Source: Acytostelium subglobosum LB1 (taxonomy: Eukaryota; Evosea; Eumycetozoa; Acytosteliales; Acytosteliaceae). From it: a DNA stretch of 64,000 nucleotides. Each line of letters opens with the position of its first letter. Within the stretch, counting starts at the first letter, position 1. The stretch spans positions 914,859 to 978,858 of the forward strand of contig NW_012236524.1 in the NCBI RefSeq assembly GCF_000787575.1. The letters are read 5' to 3'. Position numbers and translations under genes: made by a program. Positions 13,503-26,490 of the stretch are shown here, one piece after another. The notes beneath the pieces were generated by a model. It searched no databases and was not told the DNA's origin. It saw only the letters and a list, made by a program, of their open reading frames with translations.

Positions 13503-16366
13503 ATGTCATATAGTAATGGTAGTAGTAATAGAGTGACTACTGGTAGTTCACCGCAGATAACATCACCGGCCGCACAGACGATGGTATCCTCAATGTCACA
13601 TTTAGAACTTAATGATGCGGCATCAGATCGATTCGACTCGATAACAGCAACACCTTCACATGGTGGCACCAGCTCAGTATTATCGCCACAATCCGTTATG
13701 TTGTCACCGCCAACAGATGGTGCCTCACCAACAATAGGATCAATGCTGCGCTACTCCTCTGCCTTGAGCCATTCATCAATCTCAGGCCTCATACTCAGCG
13801 ACAATGATGACGATGACAATAACAGTGAGTTGGGCGATCTTGAGATCACCATTGGTGAAGACCTAACATCATGTGACATCGAGCCTGACCTGCTCGAGAA
13901 CCTAGAGGGTATGTTGTTCAGATTCATACTCGTGCTCATTGACTAACCTGTCGCTCACTTAAAGAGATGCTAAGTCATTATGCACCGACCGAGACAGTCA
14001 TAGCCAAGGCCTTCAAGAAGGGCATCGATATTACAGGCTATTCAGACGAGGTCAGACGAACACTAGACCTCTACGACGAACAGATGAGGACATTATACAA
14101 GGATGCTGTACCAGATTGTAAGTGATACCAAGTCGTTGCAATGTATGATTGAATAAGACACTAACAACAGTCGACTCCTAGATGTAAACGAGAGAGAATC
14201 ATTCACTCAGATGTACACTACATTGAAGGAGAGCAATGCTCTGTTGACAGGATTCGAGGACATGTTGTTGGGCTTCCAGAATGAGTTGACCAGTATCTCA
14301 ACAGAGATGCGTGAGCTCCAAGAGAAATCAATCAACAAGAGTCAACGTTGTACAAATAGGAAGAAGGTCGTTGAGAAGTTGAACAAGCTCATCGATGAAC
14401 TATCAATCTCAGATGATGTAATACAGTATGTACAATCATTCATTCATTCGTTCGTTCATCCAAACATACTTACTCAATCACTCACTCAATTACTACTAGT
14501 CTACTATCTGTTGGCGAAGTCAATGATCAGTACATGCAGTATCTGTCGATATTCAGTACAAAGATAGGACATATACAATCACAAAAGATGAATGAGGTGG
14601 CAGCAACAACTGATGTAGAGGCCAGTCTGTTGAAGCTGATACAGACGGTGGTGGAGAAGGTGTATAGGTTCTTCATCAATCAGTTCAATTCGATCAAGAC
14701 CTTTGCCACCTTGCAGTCCAAGCAGCAGGAGTTCACGCTCTATCGTCAGGCATTCATATTTCTCTATCGACACACCAAGAAGTTTGCCAGACAACTGCTG
14801 GAGCAGTACAAAGACACTGTGGAGAAGATATACACTGGCTACTTCAAGAACTATGTCACCTTCCTGGAGAAGCTCCAATTCGATCAGACCTCCAAGAATG
14901 ACCTGTTGGGAACACCAGACAACAAGGGCAAGGGTATGTCCTTCTTCACTGACTGGAACCATTCCAATCACTCTGACCTGATACTGATCAATCAAACATT
15001 CAATCAACATTTGTAGGATTCTTTAGCAGTATGAGTAGCAAGGTCAAGATCAAGTCGAGCATATTCACAGTGGACACGAGATATCAGATATTGAATGAGA
15101 TTGAGGAGGCACCAATCAAGCCCCAGTCACTCAGTTCAAGTAGCTCGACCACTACTCAGGCCAATCAGATGAAGTACTCATACGAGATCATCTTCCGATC
15201 GATGCTATTCTTCATTCGCGACCTTGTAACATTCGAGAACATGTTCATCAATGATCTCTTCCTCTCCACAGTCGACTGCTCCACTCAGATATTCTCCAAG
15301 TGCGAGTCATACTATATGGTATGTCTTCCATCATGCTGATCAATCAATCAATCAACCAAGGTTCTAACATCTATCGCAAACAGGACAACCTTAACTCATT
15401 CATATCAAACACATACGATCCAATAGCATTGATGCTAATCATTTGTATCACTCATAAGCTTCAATCAAAGTCGGTGGCCAAGTGTGAGAGCTCCGAACGT
15501 ATAATGAACCAGTCAACATCAATGGCACTGGCCAGATTGAGAACAGTGATGATGGAGAATATCGAGAGTATTAGGAATGCAGTGATCCGTGATCTTGGAC
15601 CAATCGAGGAGAACAGACCACACTACGTCATTAGACGATATGCTGAACTCATTGGTTCATTCACCATGCTATTCAATCACATTCCCACCGATATACATTG
15701 TACTATTCGCGAATTCCTCGACATGCTACGCGCTGTAATCTCCAATCTCCTGATCAAACTGTCTGGCGAGTTCAAGGAGAAGACCAGCAAGAGTATATTC
15801 CTCATCAACAACTATGATCTAATATTGGCAATCCTATCCGTATGTAGTCAATCCATTCATCATCTGTGATCAATCAATCAAACTGACCAATCCAAATGAC
15901 AACACAGGAGAAAGAGAACCCGATTGTGGACGACAAGGATTACTTCACTTTGATGTACAATCAAGAGTCAGAGGTGTTTGCGACTGAACAGTTGATGTCA
16001 TATCCTTACATTCGCAGAATGATTGTATTTGTCAAGGAGTTGCTGCCTTTGATCAATATGTACACGGTGGTGGAGATCAATCACCCGGACCTCAACAAGG
16101 AGACACAAGAGGCCATACTCAAGGACTTTTACAGCAACTGGCGAACAGGTATCGAGGAGATGAACGTCATTGTCACACAGTTATTTCCCAACTTTAAGAA
16201 CGGCACCAAGATCTTCCAGATCATCCTGGACCGTCTGTTCAACAGTTACAAGAGCTTTGGTCACATCGTCATCAAGTCATTCAAACAACTTAAGAGCTCA
16301 CAGTACTTTATCCCAGAGACAGAGATGTCTTACGAGATTAAGAAGTACTATGTATCATTCGATTGA
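13503..16366 (+). CDS. vps52: VPS52, GARP/EARP tethering complex subunit
   Basis: Subunit of the GARP/EARP complexes that tether endosome-derived vesicles at the trans-Golgi or recycling endosomes. Exons: 13503-13908, 13965-14117, 14182-14425, 14500-14933, 15017-15318, 15384-15839, 15908-16366; all phases join and give 817 residues. Family landmarks: the SNALLTGFEDMLLGFQNEL helix followed by ISTEMRELQEKS, the NRKKVVEKLNKLIDEL block, the ENRPHYVIRRYAELIGSF motif, and FLINNYDLIL near the C-terminus. The first ~130 residues are an S/T-rich acidic extension typical of dictyostelids. Introns are 56-83 nt and rich in TCAA/ACTC repeats. The stop lies 60 bases from the stop of a small convergent gene. 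Confidence 0.92.
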
Positions 16367-16426
16367 TTTGATATAATATATTATATTATTATTGGCAAAT
16401 CACTCATGGCTTGGCTATTCATTCAT

Positions 16427-16885
16427 TCATTCACTTCGTACTATCATGTTGAGAGCATCGGTAGACTGGTCGAATTGTTTCCTCAATTGGTCACAGTCTC
16501 TCTTCAGGTCCATTGTCAATTGCTCATGCTTTTGTATTACATCGGACATGTACTGATGGAACAATTCCTTGTTTCTATCTTGTTCACTTTGAATTGTTTA
16601 TAATTAATATCCAATTTAGACAACTCAACTCAATCAATGTACCAACCTCATAAGCTCAACCTTTGATCTAGTAATACTAGTAAAGGATCGTACACAATGT
16701 TCCATTATTTCATTAATAACATTGGTAGGTTGTTGTTGTTGTTGTACTTGTGATTGTTGTTGTGATTGTTGGTGTCCTTGTGATGCAGATGATATACTTG
16801 AGTATGTTGAGGACAACAATGAGGATGATGTTGTTGATGAAGGTAGACGAGAAGTGTCACCGACTGAGGCCCCAGAATCATACAT
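16427..16885 (-). CDS. Small Q-rich coiled-coil protein, two exons
   Basis: Exons (complement) 16885-16647 and 16574-16427 join in phase (AG|A) through a 72-nt GT-AG intron to give 128 residues. The N-terminal half is S/Q-rich, then comes a helical segment (VINEIMEHCVRSFTSITRSK) that runs across the splice junction into a second amphipathic helix (SDVIQKHEQLTMDLKRDCDQ), ending ...NMIVRSE. Continuous helix prediction over the junction supports the gene model. Size and architecture recall small Mediator or BLOC/BORC-type subunits (Med30-like tails have a similar look), but I cannot assign a family. The gene is tail-to-tail with vps52. Confidence 0.6.
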
Positions 16886-17666
16886 TTGATATTGTTGTTG
16901 TAATTATCTCTATCTATGTCAATCACTCCATGATACAAATAAAGATAATAAGTTGTAAGTTACTGTTCACTTTGGGAAGTAGAGACATATTCTTGGAGAT
17001 CCATTTAGAAGAAAGATAATTATATATCACCAGACATGTCCTGTCTATCTATAAGTCTATAAAAGGTAATCTTTCTTAAATCGGAACATGTTTAGATCTG
17101 TAAGTTGTGAACGTTACTACACAATTGTTTTGGCATAGGACACCAACATAGACAACAACAGTGTGATTATGTTAACGGAAAGTTTGAATTCAAAAACAAT
17201 CTTGCAAGATGGAGGCAACCCATGCCCGATGGTGTTTGGTTTTTGGTTCCCCACCATACCTTTTTTTTGTTTTGCAATTATATCTGACCAAGTCATCAAA
17301 TCATGTGACTGATGATCGGTTGTAGTGCACACACACATATTAGTAGGCTCATCCACAACAGTGTTACCCCCATCTCACTTATGAACTTTGCAAACACAAC
17401 ACACATGTACACCCATCTCGCCGCCTAATAAATCCTCCATCTCATCATTCATTGTGACAATCATCTCACACTCTCCCTTCATCCACCTTTGATCCATCCA
17501 CACCCTTCATTTCATCCATACTTTGAAGCCAACATTCATTCTTATTCATTCATTCATTAAGTACTTCATACTATCTACAGTAATAACATAATATCAATCA
17601 TCACTTCCATCCAACAACATCCATAATCAATCCAATCAATCAACCAAACAATCAAACAAACAGATA
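16886..17666. other. Divergent promoter region
   Basis: 780 bases between the start of the small coiled-coil gene (-) and the start of the DOCK gene (+). The last 300 bases before 17667 are C/A-rich with CATT and CAATCA repeats, a usual look for 5' leaders in this window. A minus ORF at 17117-17356 has no supporting context. Nothing else recognised. Confidence 0.5.
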
Positions 17667-19330
17667 ATGTCGACTTCGACGACAAGTACTGCGTCAACAA
17701 GTAGTACCGGAGGAGGACAGAGTATTGCCACGAGTGGCAAGTCTCCATCGGGAAGACATTTGAATGGAGGTGTTGGAATTCAACAGCAACAGAGTATGGG
17801 TGGCAGCGCTGGAAGTCCTGCATCGGGCTCCCCCGCATCACAGCCAGTCCCAGTGTCTGTGATGGCCACCTCCTCATCGCCATCCACTGGCCTAAAGAAT
17901 GGCGGATCGCCAGCCACACCAAACGGCGCAAACGGTGTAAATCATAATCATATTAATAATAATAATAACCTGGAAGACAGCGCCTCATCCAGCAGCAACA
18001 ATAACAATGCCTCTAGCATCAAGGCGGCTGGAGGCGGAGTGAGCAGCGAGCGATTGCGCATTGACTACAAGTTTGATGAGTATGAGGACCAGTTCTTTGC
18101 CAAGGCAATCATCAACGATCCGCTCAAGATCTCGTTGATCCCCGACCTGCTGTCGGTGCGCTCAGTGCCACGCGACACCAAGATCGCCGGCCAGAACATC
18201 CCGGGCGACCTCATCTTTAACAAGCTGTCGGTGGGCGTGCAAGAGTCGATCAATATCTTCAAGCAGGAGTGGACGATCATCACCAGGGACGCAATGCCCA
18301 CGCCGGCCGCCGGTCTCAACCAGCTCAAGCCGCTCTCCTTCCAGCTGTACGAGGAGAACGACGACTTTGAGACGGGCACTCCAGCCGAATCCGTCAAAGA
18401 CCTCAATCAAGAGATTGTCCAATCATCTGGCTCACAACTCTTTGACCCCAAGATCATCGACACGCTCAAGACCGCTCGTGCTCCCCTCTTCCAAACATTC
18501 TTTAGCGATGAATCATCCACCATCGATCCACCTCGCATTGGCAAGCCATTTGAAGATCCACAGTAAGTTTAAACAATCAATCAATCAATCATTCAATGGA
18601 ACTATTCCACTCACTCATTCACTCAATCTTTCAATTCAGGTTCTTCCAATTCCAGGTTGAGTGCAGTGAGTTCAGGACAGTGATTGGTGACATTGAGCCA
18701 TTCTTTGGCCGAATGTTCCTCTTTGATGCCAATGCTGAGCCCAAACATCAAATAGTTAGCGAGGTCTTCCACTTTGATTTTGGTACACATCAAAACCTTT
18801 TGCCTAAATCAGTATGTTGCCCTCGACTCGTCCAATCACAGCTGGTCCACCATCCACTAACTCACTCCCAATCAATCAATCAATCATTGTCCAATAACTA
18901 GACTGATGTCGAACCACCAGCAAAGATTAGAAAGGCAGTGTTCTCTGTTGTAAAACCATCGATACATGTCTATTTGATCATTTGCTTTGATAAGGTGATG
19001 AGAGGTGATCCAGAGGAGACGACAAAGATATACTTCAACTTGCCAGGCAAGCCAAAGGAGATATCAAAGTTCCAACAGGAGGTGGACTCTAGTCTGCCCC
19101 GTCTAGGCCACTTCCGCCAGCCCTTTGTCTGGGGCAGCGTCGAGCTCTTTGACAAGGACGAGAAGTTCAACTTCAGTCTCCCAGAGCAGATCCACAAGGT
19201 CGCCAACCTTACCAGGATCAAAGGCGAGCTCTATAACTTTGTAACAAAACCCGAGGTAAGTGATTGATCAGGGGGGGGTTAGATATGCGCGGATATAGCA
19301 TGTGATCACTAACATGCCTCACTCACTCAC

Positions 19331-19364
<34 letters not shown>

Positions 19365-22300
19365 TCGGCAACATGTAGAAGAAGCTGATAAACTGGTGCG
19401 AATGTAACTTGAAGTTTAGCTTGCTGAATGAGTCATCTTCACCATTGATGGTGTCACAGACGATGATGACAAACACGACTACAGGATCAACACCAAGCCC
19501 ATCGACTTCGCCAGCATCCAGCAATCAATCACTGGGCCGCATCGACCATTTGCTGCGCCCAGTCTACCAGCAGGCACCAACGCCACTGATTCGCGAGGTC
19601 TATCCGATCCACAACGCTGCCGAGCAGATCGATATGAACATCAGCTACAGCAACGTGTTGTACTTCTATCCCAAGTCGGTAAACCTCACCAACTTCAAGA
19701 GCGACAAGGGCAGCAGCGCACGCAACATCTTCTTGGAGATCAAGTTGCTGGAGGACGACACCAACGTCAACAACTCTGGCATGAAGGCTGTGTTTGGCAC
19801 GTCGACGTCGCCGTTGCTGACGCGCCGCTTCTACACGACAGTCGTGTACCACAACAAGAAGCCCGAGTTCACTGACGAGATCAAGATCAATCTGCCGTCG
19901 CATCTGACTCCCAACCACCACCTGCTCGTCACCTTCTACCATCTGGGCTGTCGCCCATCCAAGAAGAACGAGAAGCCTGAGGTGTGTCTGGGTCACTGCG
20001 CCATTAGGTTGTTTGAGGAGGACAAGGTCATCGCTGACGGCAAGTACCGCAAGCCTGTGGCCACAGTCTTCCCACCCAAGTACCTGGACATGGAGCTGAA
20101 GGAGCAGACCAACTCCAAGATGTGGGTCGACAACAAGAAGCCCATCTTCAAGTTCCGCACTCGCGTCCTCTCCACAGTGTACCCACAAGACCCCGTGCTG
20201 GCCATCATTCTCAAGGATGGAGCCGAGGGCGATCACAACCTTCTGATCGAGACATTCAAGAGGGTGAGCGAGGTGCCCAACCCGCTCAAGCTGCGCTTCT
20301 TCCCCGTGCTGGCACGAATCATCTTCAAGTGCATCGTGTCGCTGTCCAAAGAGCTTCAGAAGCACGCACTGATCGCGCTCATCACCATTGTGGATGCCGT
20401 CAGCAAAGAGATGAAGGCTGAGGAGCGTCTGACATCATTCGCCACCTACATCCACAACAACAGCTCTTCGAGCAACACTCTTCACGAGTCCCTTGTCCTC
20501 ACCTGGATCCAACTTCTCGAGTCCAAAGACGAGAAGTCAGTCCTCTCACTCCAATACGCCTGGTTCCTATTCGCCGTCATCAAGAAGTCAATGATCATTG
20601 ATATCGAGATCAAAGGATTGTTGAGTATGTATATACATTGGGATCATTCCAGCCTCGCTCAATCACTCACTTACTCACTTACTCAATCACTCCGTCAAAC
20701 AAATAGAGAATGGACGTAATAGAAGCAACAGGTTCTCAGAGGAGTATCTGCAGAAGTTCAAGACATTGTTTGAGTTGCTCTTGATTCAATTGAAGCAGGT
20801 GTACAGCAAGAGTATCATTGCCAAGTCTTTCATCACCAGTGTAGCATACTTTATCAACGATATGATGGACATCATGAACAGAGGATTCCTATTCCGTCTG
20901 GTATGTATTGATATTGATTGATCTGAACAATGGGCCATCACTAACCATTCATTCGACCAATCCAATCCACACATAGATCAACTCATATGTCACTGGACTC
21001 GATTGTTCCAACACAGTAATGGAGATGGTCAACCTGAAGTACACATTCCTCAAGGTGCTGGCGTCATCAGACTCATTCATTGCACTCAATCTTCCAACAT
21101 CTTACCAATTCCCCAACATTGTAGACTGTTACCAACACTTCTAGTTCGTATCCATTCACTCAATCAATCACTCCAACTCACTCAACTAACTCTCTTCATT
21201 CCCTACTTGTAGCAAGAAGCATTACTTGATTGGATTGATATTGCAAGAGGTTGCGAGTTCAGTTGGTGCAGCAGAGAAGGAGATGCGTTTGAAGGCCATT
21301 TCATCACTCAAGGAGATTATGGCACGCTTCGACACTAGCTCATACTTCAACACGCCACAGATACGTGAGAGGATTGCTTCACTCTACTTCCCCTACGTCC
21401 TCATCGTCATTGACAACTTTGAGTTGATCTCCAAGTTTGACAAGGTCGAGACCAAGAACTGGCTGGCTTGCTTCATCTACGTCGTCAAGAACCTGATCAA
21501 CAGCAGCACAAACATCATCGCCGATTGGTGGAAGAAGGAGGTGCAAAAGAAGAAAATCGTCACCTTCTTCAACATCCTCTCGACCTGCGCCAACATGTTT
21601 GACTACATGGAGCTGTCCAAGGAGGTGGTCGAGAGCAGCAGCAGCACGGATAAGCCCGACTCGTCGGCAGTGGACTCGCCCAAGGGCAAGGGCAAGGTCT
21701 CTATCAAGAAGGCCAAGGGCAACCCCGAGGCTACCAAGATGATGTTGGAGCAGTACACAAACAACCTGTCGGGCAAGAGTGAGCGCTCCATCTCGGTGAC
21801 CCACTCGTCCGACCGTCTCACTCAGACACCTGGCGGCATGCGCGCCTTTAGTAACTCGCTGCCCATGCTCAATGTTGAGCCGGCCATCACGGCTGAGGTG
21901 ATGGAGGTCATGGCTGGAAACCTGGCACACGAGGTCTCCATGACGATACTGAACTGCATCATTATCTACATCAAGGAGTTCAAGGACGAGCTGCACAGCC
22001 TGAGCAAGCCTCTGCCTGCCAACTCTCTGTTGCAGAAGCCGTCAGACAAGCAGACCGTGACACTCGAGCGACTGTTTAAGAGTCTCATCGTGTTGATCAA
22101 GAAGGAGCAGTCGCACGCCTTCATCAAGGTGGCGTTCCAATCGATCGCATCCATACTCACCGAGTTCAAGACAGCAGTGTTCAAGAACAACAACTCGATC
22201 TGCGCCGACTTGACTCCAGAGGTCTTCAAGTACTTCTCCAAGAACCACGCACCCAATCGCCAGGCTGCCGCCACACTGGCCTTCCTGATGATCCTGAACA

Positions 22301-24139
22301 ACCTGAAGGAGTGCGGTCAGTTCTCTCGTATGAAGCTGCAATCCACAGTGTCCATCTCCAAGATCGTAAGCGACAGCACTCTGACCGACTTTGAGTACCT
22401 ATTCGCTTGTCTCGAGTCCATCACCAAGTTTGTCAAGCAGTACTGCAACAACAACTTGCTGAGGAGTAGTGCACCATCCTTCACCAACTCCGCGGCATCC
22501 GGACCAGCCTCCTCGCCCACCAAGGTCAACCCGCTGCTCAAGTCCTCCCCTGTACAGCCCGTCAGTCAGCCATCGGCACCCCGTCAGCAGGCGCCCATCA
22601 GCCAGCAAATCGAGGAGCTGCGCGATCGTCTGTTTGGCGTGATCAAGAACAGCGTCAAGATCAAGCAGCACGACTATGATCCCGAGATGAAGGCCGACCT
22701 CTTCCACCAGATGTCCAACACCTTCTCCGAGAGTCCCGATCTGCGCATCACCTGGCTCAAGAGTTTGGCCAACTTCCTTCACCAGACACAGAACTGGGAG
22801 GAGGCCGCCCAGACCTACATCATCACAGCGGCCCTCGTCTGTGGCTATCTCAAGCAGCTGAAGCGTTTCCCCAAGAACCTGGCTGTGGACTTCTCCAACG
22901 TGTCGCCAAACATCACCTCCGACCTGATCCTGCCGGACTCTTCGTTGCTCGAGGCGGTCGAGGGTGAAGTGTGCCAGCTGGTCGACTTCACTGAGCCAGG
23001 CTTCATCGCTCTGCTCAAGGATGCCATCCAGGAGCTCAAGAGAGGTTCATTCTTTGAGTCCTGTGTTGAGACCTACCAGCTGTTGCTGCCAACCTTCCAG
23101 AAGAACAGAGAGTGGAAGCGCCAGTACGAGTGTTACTCAGAGCTGGTCATGCTTTGCAACCAGATGATTTCAGAGAGCACGATCAATCAACGTCTGTTTG
23201 CCAACTACTACCGTGTGGCGTTCTACGGCGAGAGTCTGATACCCGAGATGCACAACAAGGAGTACATCTACAAGGAGTTGAACTTTGTGCGTCTGTCCGA
23301 GCTGTCCGATCGTCTGCAGAAGCAGTATGGCACCAAGTTTGGCGAGGACAAGATCCACCTTTTGCCCAACAACAAGCCCGTGGACAAGGGCTCGCTCAAT
23401 CCACAGCACATCTACTTCCAGATCGTCTCTGTCGATCCATACCTGCTGCCCGAGGAGCTAAAGGAGCGTGTATCCACCTTTGACCAAAACACCAATCTGA
23501 GTGAGTATCATCATCCAGAGTGTTACCGCGTGGCGTGGACAATCCAACCAACTAACATGACTTTCTCACGACTATACAGATAAGTTCATCTTTGAGGTAC
23601 CATTCACCAAGTCTGGCAAGGCTCACAGTGAGAATATTACAGAGCAGTGGAAGAGGAAGACTGTGCTGACGACAGAGGCATACTTCCCATACCTGAAGAA
23701 GCGATTGTTGATTGTAAAGAAGGAGGAGATTGAGTTGACGCCAATCGAAGCATCGTATGAGATCATCCAGAAGAAGACACAGGCACTGCGCGCAGAGCTC
23801 AAGTCTGCGCTGCCCAACACCAAGACACTCCAGATCAATCTGCAGGGTTCATTGCTGCTGCAGGTGAATGCCGGCCCACTGGCCATCGCCAGCTCGTTCC
23901 TGGGCGGCACGGACTTTGAGAAGTACAACGCCGAGCACTACACCAAGCTGCAAGAGTCCTACAAGGAGTTCACCAATGCTCTGGCATTCTCTCTCAAGCT
24001 CAACAAGAACTTAACCAAGGCCGAAGACACCAATGGACTGGAGTTGCAGGCACAGTTGGAGAAGGGCTACAAGGAGTTCCGTGACAAGATCAAGCAGTAT
24101 GTCAATCTAGATCAGACCGAGGATCAGAACAACAACTAG
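17667..24139 (+). CDS. DOCK-family (Zizimin-like) Rho/Rac guanine nucleotide exchange factor
   Basis: Activates Rac/Cdc42-type GTPases to control actin and motility. Exons: 17667-18562, 18640-18811, 18902-19255, 19379-20624, 20707-20900, 20977-21143, 21213-23500, 23580-24139; all phases join, giving 1,958 residues. The N-terminus (about 120 residues) is S/G/N low complexity. A DHR1/C2-like domain lies near residues 567-690 (NVLYFYPKSVNL ... ARNIFLEIKLLEDD ... HHLLVTFYHLGCR). The DHR2 catalytic domain occupies about residues 1,500-1,958 (WEEAAQTYIITAALV, EYIYKELNFVRLSELSDRLQ, PHIYFQIVSVDP-like block, SLLLQVNAGPLAIASSFLG). The FYKKHYLIGLIL motif spans the exon 6-7 junction and confirms that splice. 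The layout resembles the C/D (Zizimin) DOCKs; D. discoideum has several (zizA-D), and the exact orthologue is not determinable here. Confidence 0.9.
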
Positions 24140-25284
24140 TTCGCCATTCATACATACATACACCTATCCTATCCTTTTCTATAACAACCTAATGTATTTA
24201 ATAAAGCATAACCCTATAGCTAAGCTATAATGGACATGAATGTCCCAAGATGTGTTAGTAATTTTTTGGCGGCAGTAAGTTTGGGAGTGTGGCACACACT
24301 GAGGAAGAAGCTAAAAGACATCAACGATGCCATACGTAATCATAGTTAAGTTGATACGGTATGGCATTGGTGAGGGCAGTGAGCTTCATCGGTGTTGCAC
24401 TGAAATAGTATATGTATATATTATATTGTGATGATGTAAGGTGAGAGGTGAACGGTTGGGCATGAGAAAAGTGAACAGAACCAACACATGGCTATGTTGT
24501 TGCAGCAAATGAGTAGAAGAGATAACAGGTTGGTATGAATGAATGGAAGATCGCGAGTTGTGCGTATGAGTAGGTGGATGGGGGACCAGAGGCACAACAT
24601 CAACATCGACACACCAACAACAGCTTACCAGCAACAGACTTCAACGTTGACATGTCCACGCTCTAGACTTGTGCCCAGTGCTCACTGGACGTCCACACGT
24701 CAACGCCAATGCTCCACAGAGAGGCTCGAGCCAGCCACATTCGTGACCAGCGGGCCGTCGATCCATGTGCACTGACGGACCAGGACCTGTACAATGACGT
24801 GCTCTGTCCAAGCCATGTCTCTGACCTCTGTTTTAGTTGAAGCTGCGCACAAAAGAGAGGTGTAAAAAGCGCGAGGATAACAGCGCAGTAGATGTTGTTG
24901 TGTCTGAATGGTTGGTTCAGGGTCAACGATTGGCCGTTGTCCGCATACGGGCGGACAGAGTCCTTAACTAGAGAATGGGGTAGGGTAAGGGTAGATGTTG
25001 GAAGTGACTATGCAAGTAACAGTCGCGTCACTGGCAGTGAGCTGTAGTTGAGGGCACATGAATTGTGACTCGTCACATGATTGTTGATAACAATGTCTAT
25101 CTATCTCTATCTGTTGTTGTTATTACTGTTGTTGTTTGTTGTTGTAGTTGTATGCTTATGTTGATTGTTTGTTGTACATTGATCGGAAGCCAAGCCCTAG
25201 ACGTCAGTCACAACAAGTCTTTGGCGACTACCAATCGAATCCACTACCAACTTGCTATCGGCTCTCTCCTCTCCCTCAATCTTT
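24140..25284. other. Spacer with a GC-rich coding-like relic
   Basis: Most of this 1.1 kb is ordinary spacer. The part at about 24630-24960 is distinctly GC-richer and, on the minus strand, reads in one frame with host-like codons (MAWTEHVIVQVLVRQ..., then ALGTSLERGHVNVEV) interrupted by two TGA codons, and ends at a strong donor-like GTAAGC near 24631. An overlapping minus ORF (24663-24926) begins with a signal-peptide-like stretch. I read this as a pseudogene fragment or an unresolved exon; no family recognised. Confidence 0.35.
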
Positions 25285-25650
25285 GACAACAAGACAACTC
25301 ATAGTCATCTGACACAAGTTCATGTCACCAACGCTGTTACACAACACGGAACAACCAAATATATATATATATAACATATTTATAACAATGTAGATGATGA
25401 AGTACTGCAAAAGTAAAATGATTCCAAATCCTTGTTCACTTCAGGGTTATTCACAACTTGCCACCACCTGCCAGAGTCATGATCTTTGTGGTTAATACTC
25501 AACCTTGTTCACTTTGGTCTCGAGACCATGGAATGATTGCCATCCTCATTGGTGTGTCTCTTCCACGTTTCTTGAGAGATGCTTGTCTATCCTTGTATTG
25601 TGTGAATATTGATTGAATAGAAGATGGTTGAATTGTAGCCACACCCTTTA

Positions 25651-26214
25651 CACCCACCTGAGGTATTCGGAATTTCAGGGGGTAATTTCTCTGTGGGGAT
25701 GTTTGTGCGTGAATGATGAAGGTTACAGGTCTGAGATAGTTGTAGACCTGATTCATTTAATTAATTTCCCAAATAATTAAACAAACAGATAATATTGTTG
25801 TTCTATAGATCATNNNNNNNNNNNNNNNNNNNNNNNNNNNNNNNNNNNNNNNNNNNNNNNNNNNNNNNNNNNNNNNNNNNNNNNNNNNNNNNNNNNNNNN
25901 NNNNNNNNNNNNNCGCTGGTTACAGCCGGCCATCACAATGATCCAGAACAACCTCCAGGTCAACAACAATACCATGAATATCCAAAACAGCCATGGAACC
26001 AACACAATCACTCACACTGGAGTCTACAACCCAGTCATCATCAAGCCAAATGGTGACAGATAGACCCAACATCATGCGCAACATCAAGAACTTCTTTGGT
26101 TTGTAATAAACAACAACAATTATTACCCGTTTATGTCTATCTATCAGTCATTGTCCTATGAATTTGACCCATAAAGAAATTACCCCCCGAAATTCTTGTT
26201 ACCTCAGGTGGGTG
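25651..26214. mobile_element. DNA transposon with ~49-bp terminal inverted repeats and TTA target duplication
   Basis: The left end reads CACCCACCTGAGGTA and the reverse complement of the right end reads the same 15 bases; the inverted match goes on, with a few mismatches, through GAATTTC and GGGGGTAATTTCT to about 49 bases. TTA flanks both sides (25648-25650 and 26215-26217), whereas the uninterrupted copy at 28600 has a single TTA, so the insertion and a 3-bp target duplication are directly visible. A 3-bp TWA duplication fits PIF/Harbinger; ends starting CAC would also suit CACTA/EnSpm. The interior contains the 100-N assembly gap, so its true length is unknown. To the right of the gap a plus-strand frame (25914-26063) with host-like codons ends ...IIKPNGDR and is followed by AATAAA, which may be the end of an element-encoded protein. 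Confidence 0.85.
25814..25913. other. Assembly gap (100 N)
   Basis: Exactly 100 Ns, the usual placeholder for a gap of unknown size. It lies inside the TIR element, so a repeat copy probably broke the assembly here. Confidence 0.99.
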
Positions 26215-26490
26215 TTAGTTGGAATGACGCACCAAAGTCCAAAGGTGGTGCAACAATGTCGTGTCCACCTTCTTCACCAAATCAGTAGTGAACAATGGAA
26301 GTCACACATCATACGATGACAGAGTCTTGTAGGAATGTCAGTGATCAAATCAAACAACCTCATGACATGGAGCTCGTCGGTAGCTTCATTAGTAACACCA
26401 AGGTTGACATGCGTTGGTGGAGTAGAGATAAAAGATGTGGAGCAAGACGATGCAGAAGATGGAAGTTGTCATGTATGGTATTAACTGTGT

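Larger units (their letters stand above)
25285..26303 (-). pseudogene. Duplicated gene-tail copy, broken by a transposon
   Basis: On the minus strand this block matches 28238-28697: shared peptides include SIQSIFTQYKDRQASLKKRG, and the shared DNA continues past the stop codon into the 3' flank (CAACTCATAGTCATCTGACA in both). The copy carries base changes that replace the C-terminal residues after KKRGRDT, and is split after position 25650 by a TIR element (25651-26214); the homology resumes at 26218 and fades after about 26303, where the other copy continues coding. It therefore looks like a truncated, non-functional copy of the 3' end of a dictyostelid gene family. Confidence 0.75.

Noticed and set aside
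14579-15010. 143-codon minus ORF in vps52
   Set aside because: Fully inside a confirmed vps52 exon; antisense shadow.
17117-17356. Minus ORF with a hydrophobic C-terminus before the DOCK gene
   Set aside because: AT-driven hydrophobic residues, poly-T tract inside, no promoter or splice context.
19321-19362. (TCAA)n arrays as a CRISPR-like or satellite array
   Set aside because: Simple intronic tetranucleotide repeats without spacers; a eukaryotic genome.
19529-20365. 278-codon minus ORF opposite the DOCK gene
   Set aside because: Antisense shadow of the DHR1 exon; repetitive L/V/H composition and no splice context.
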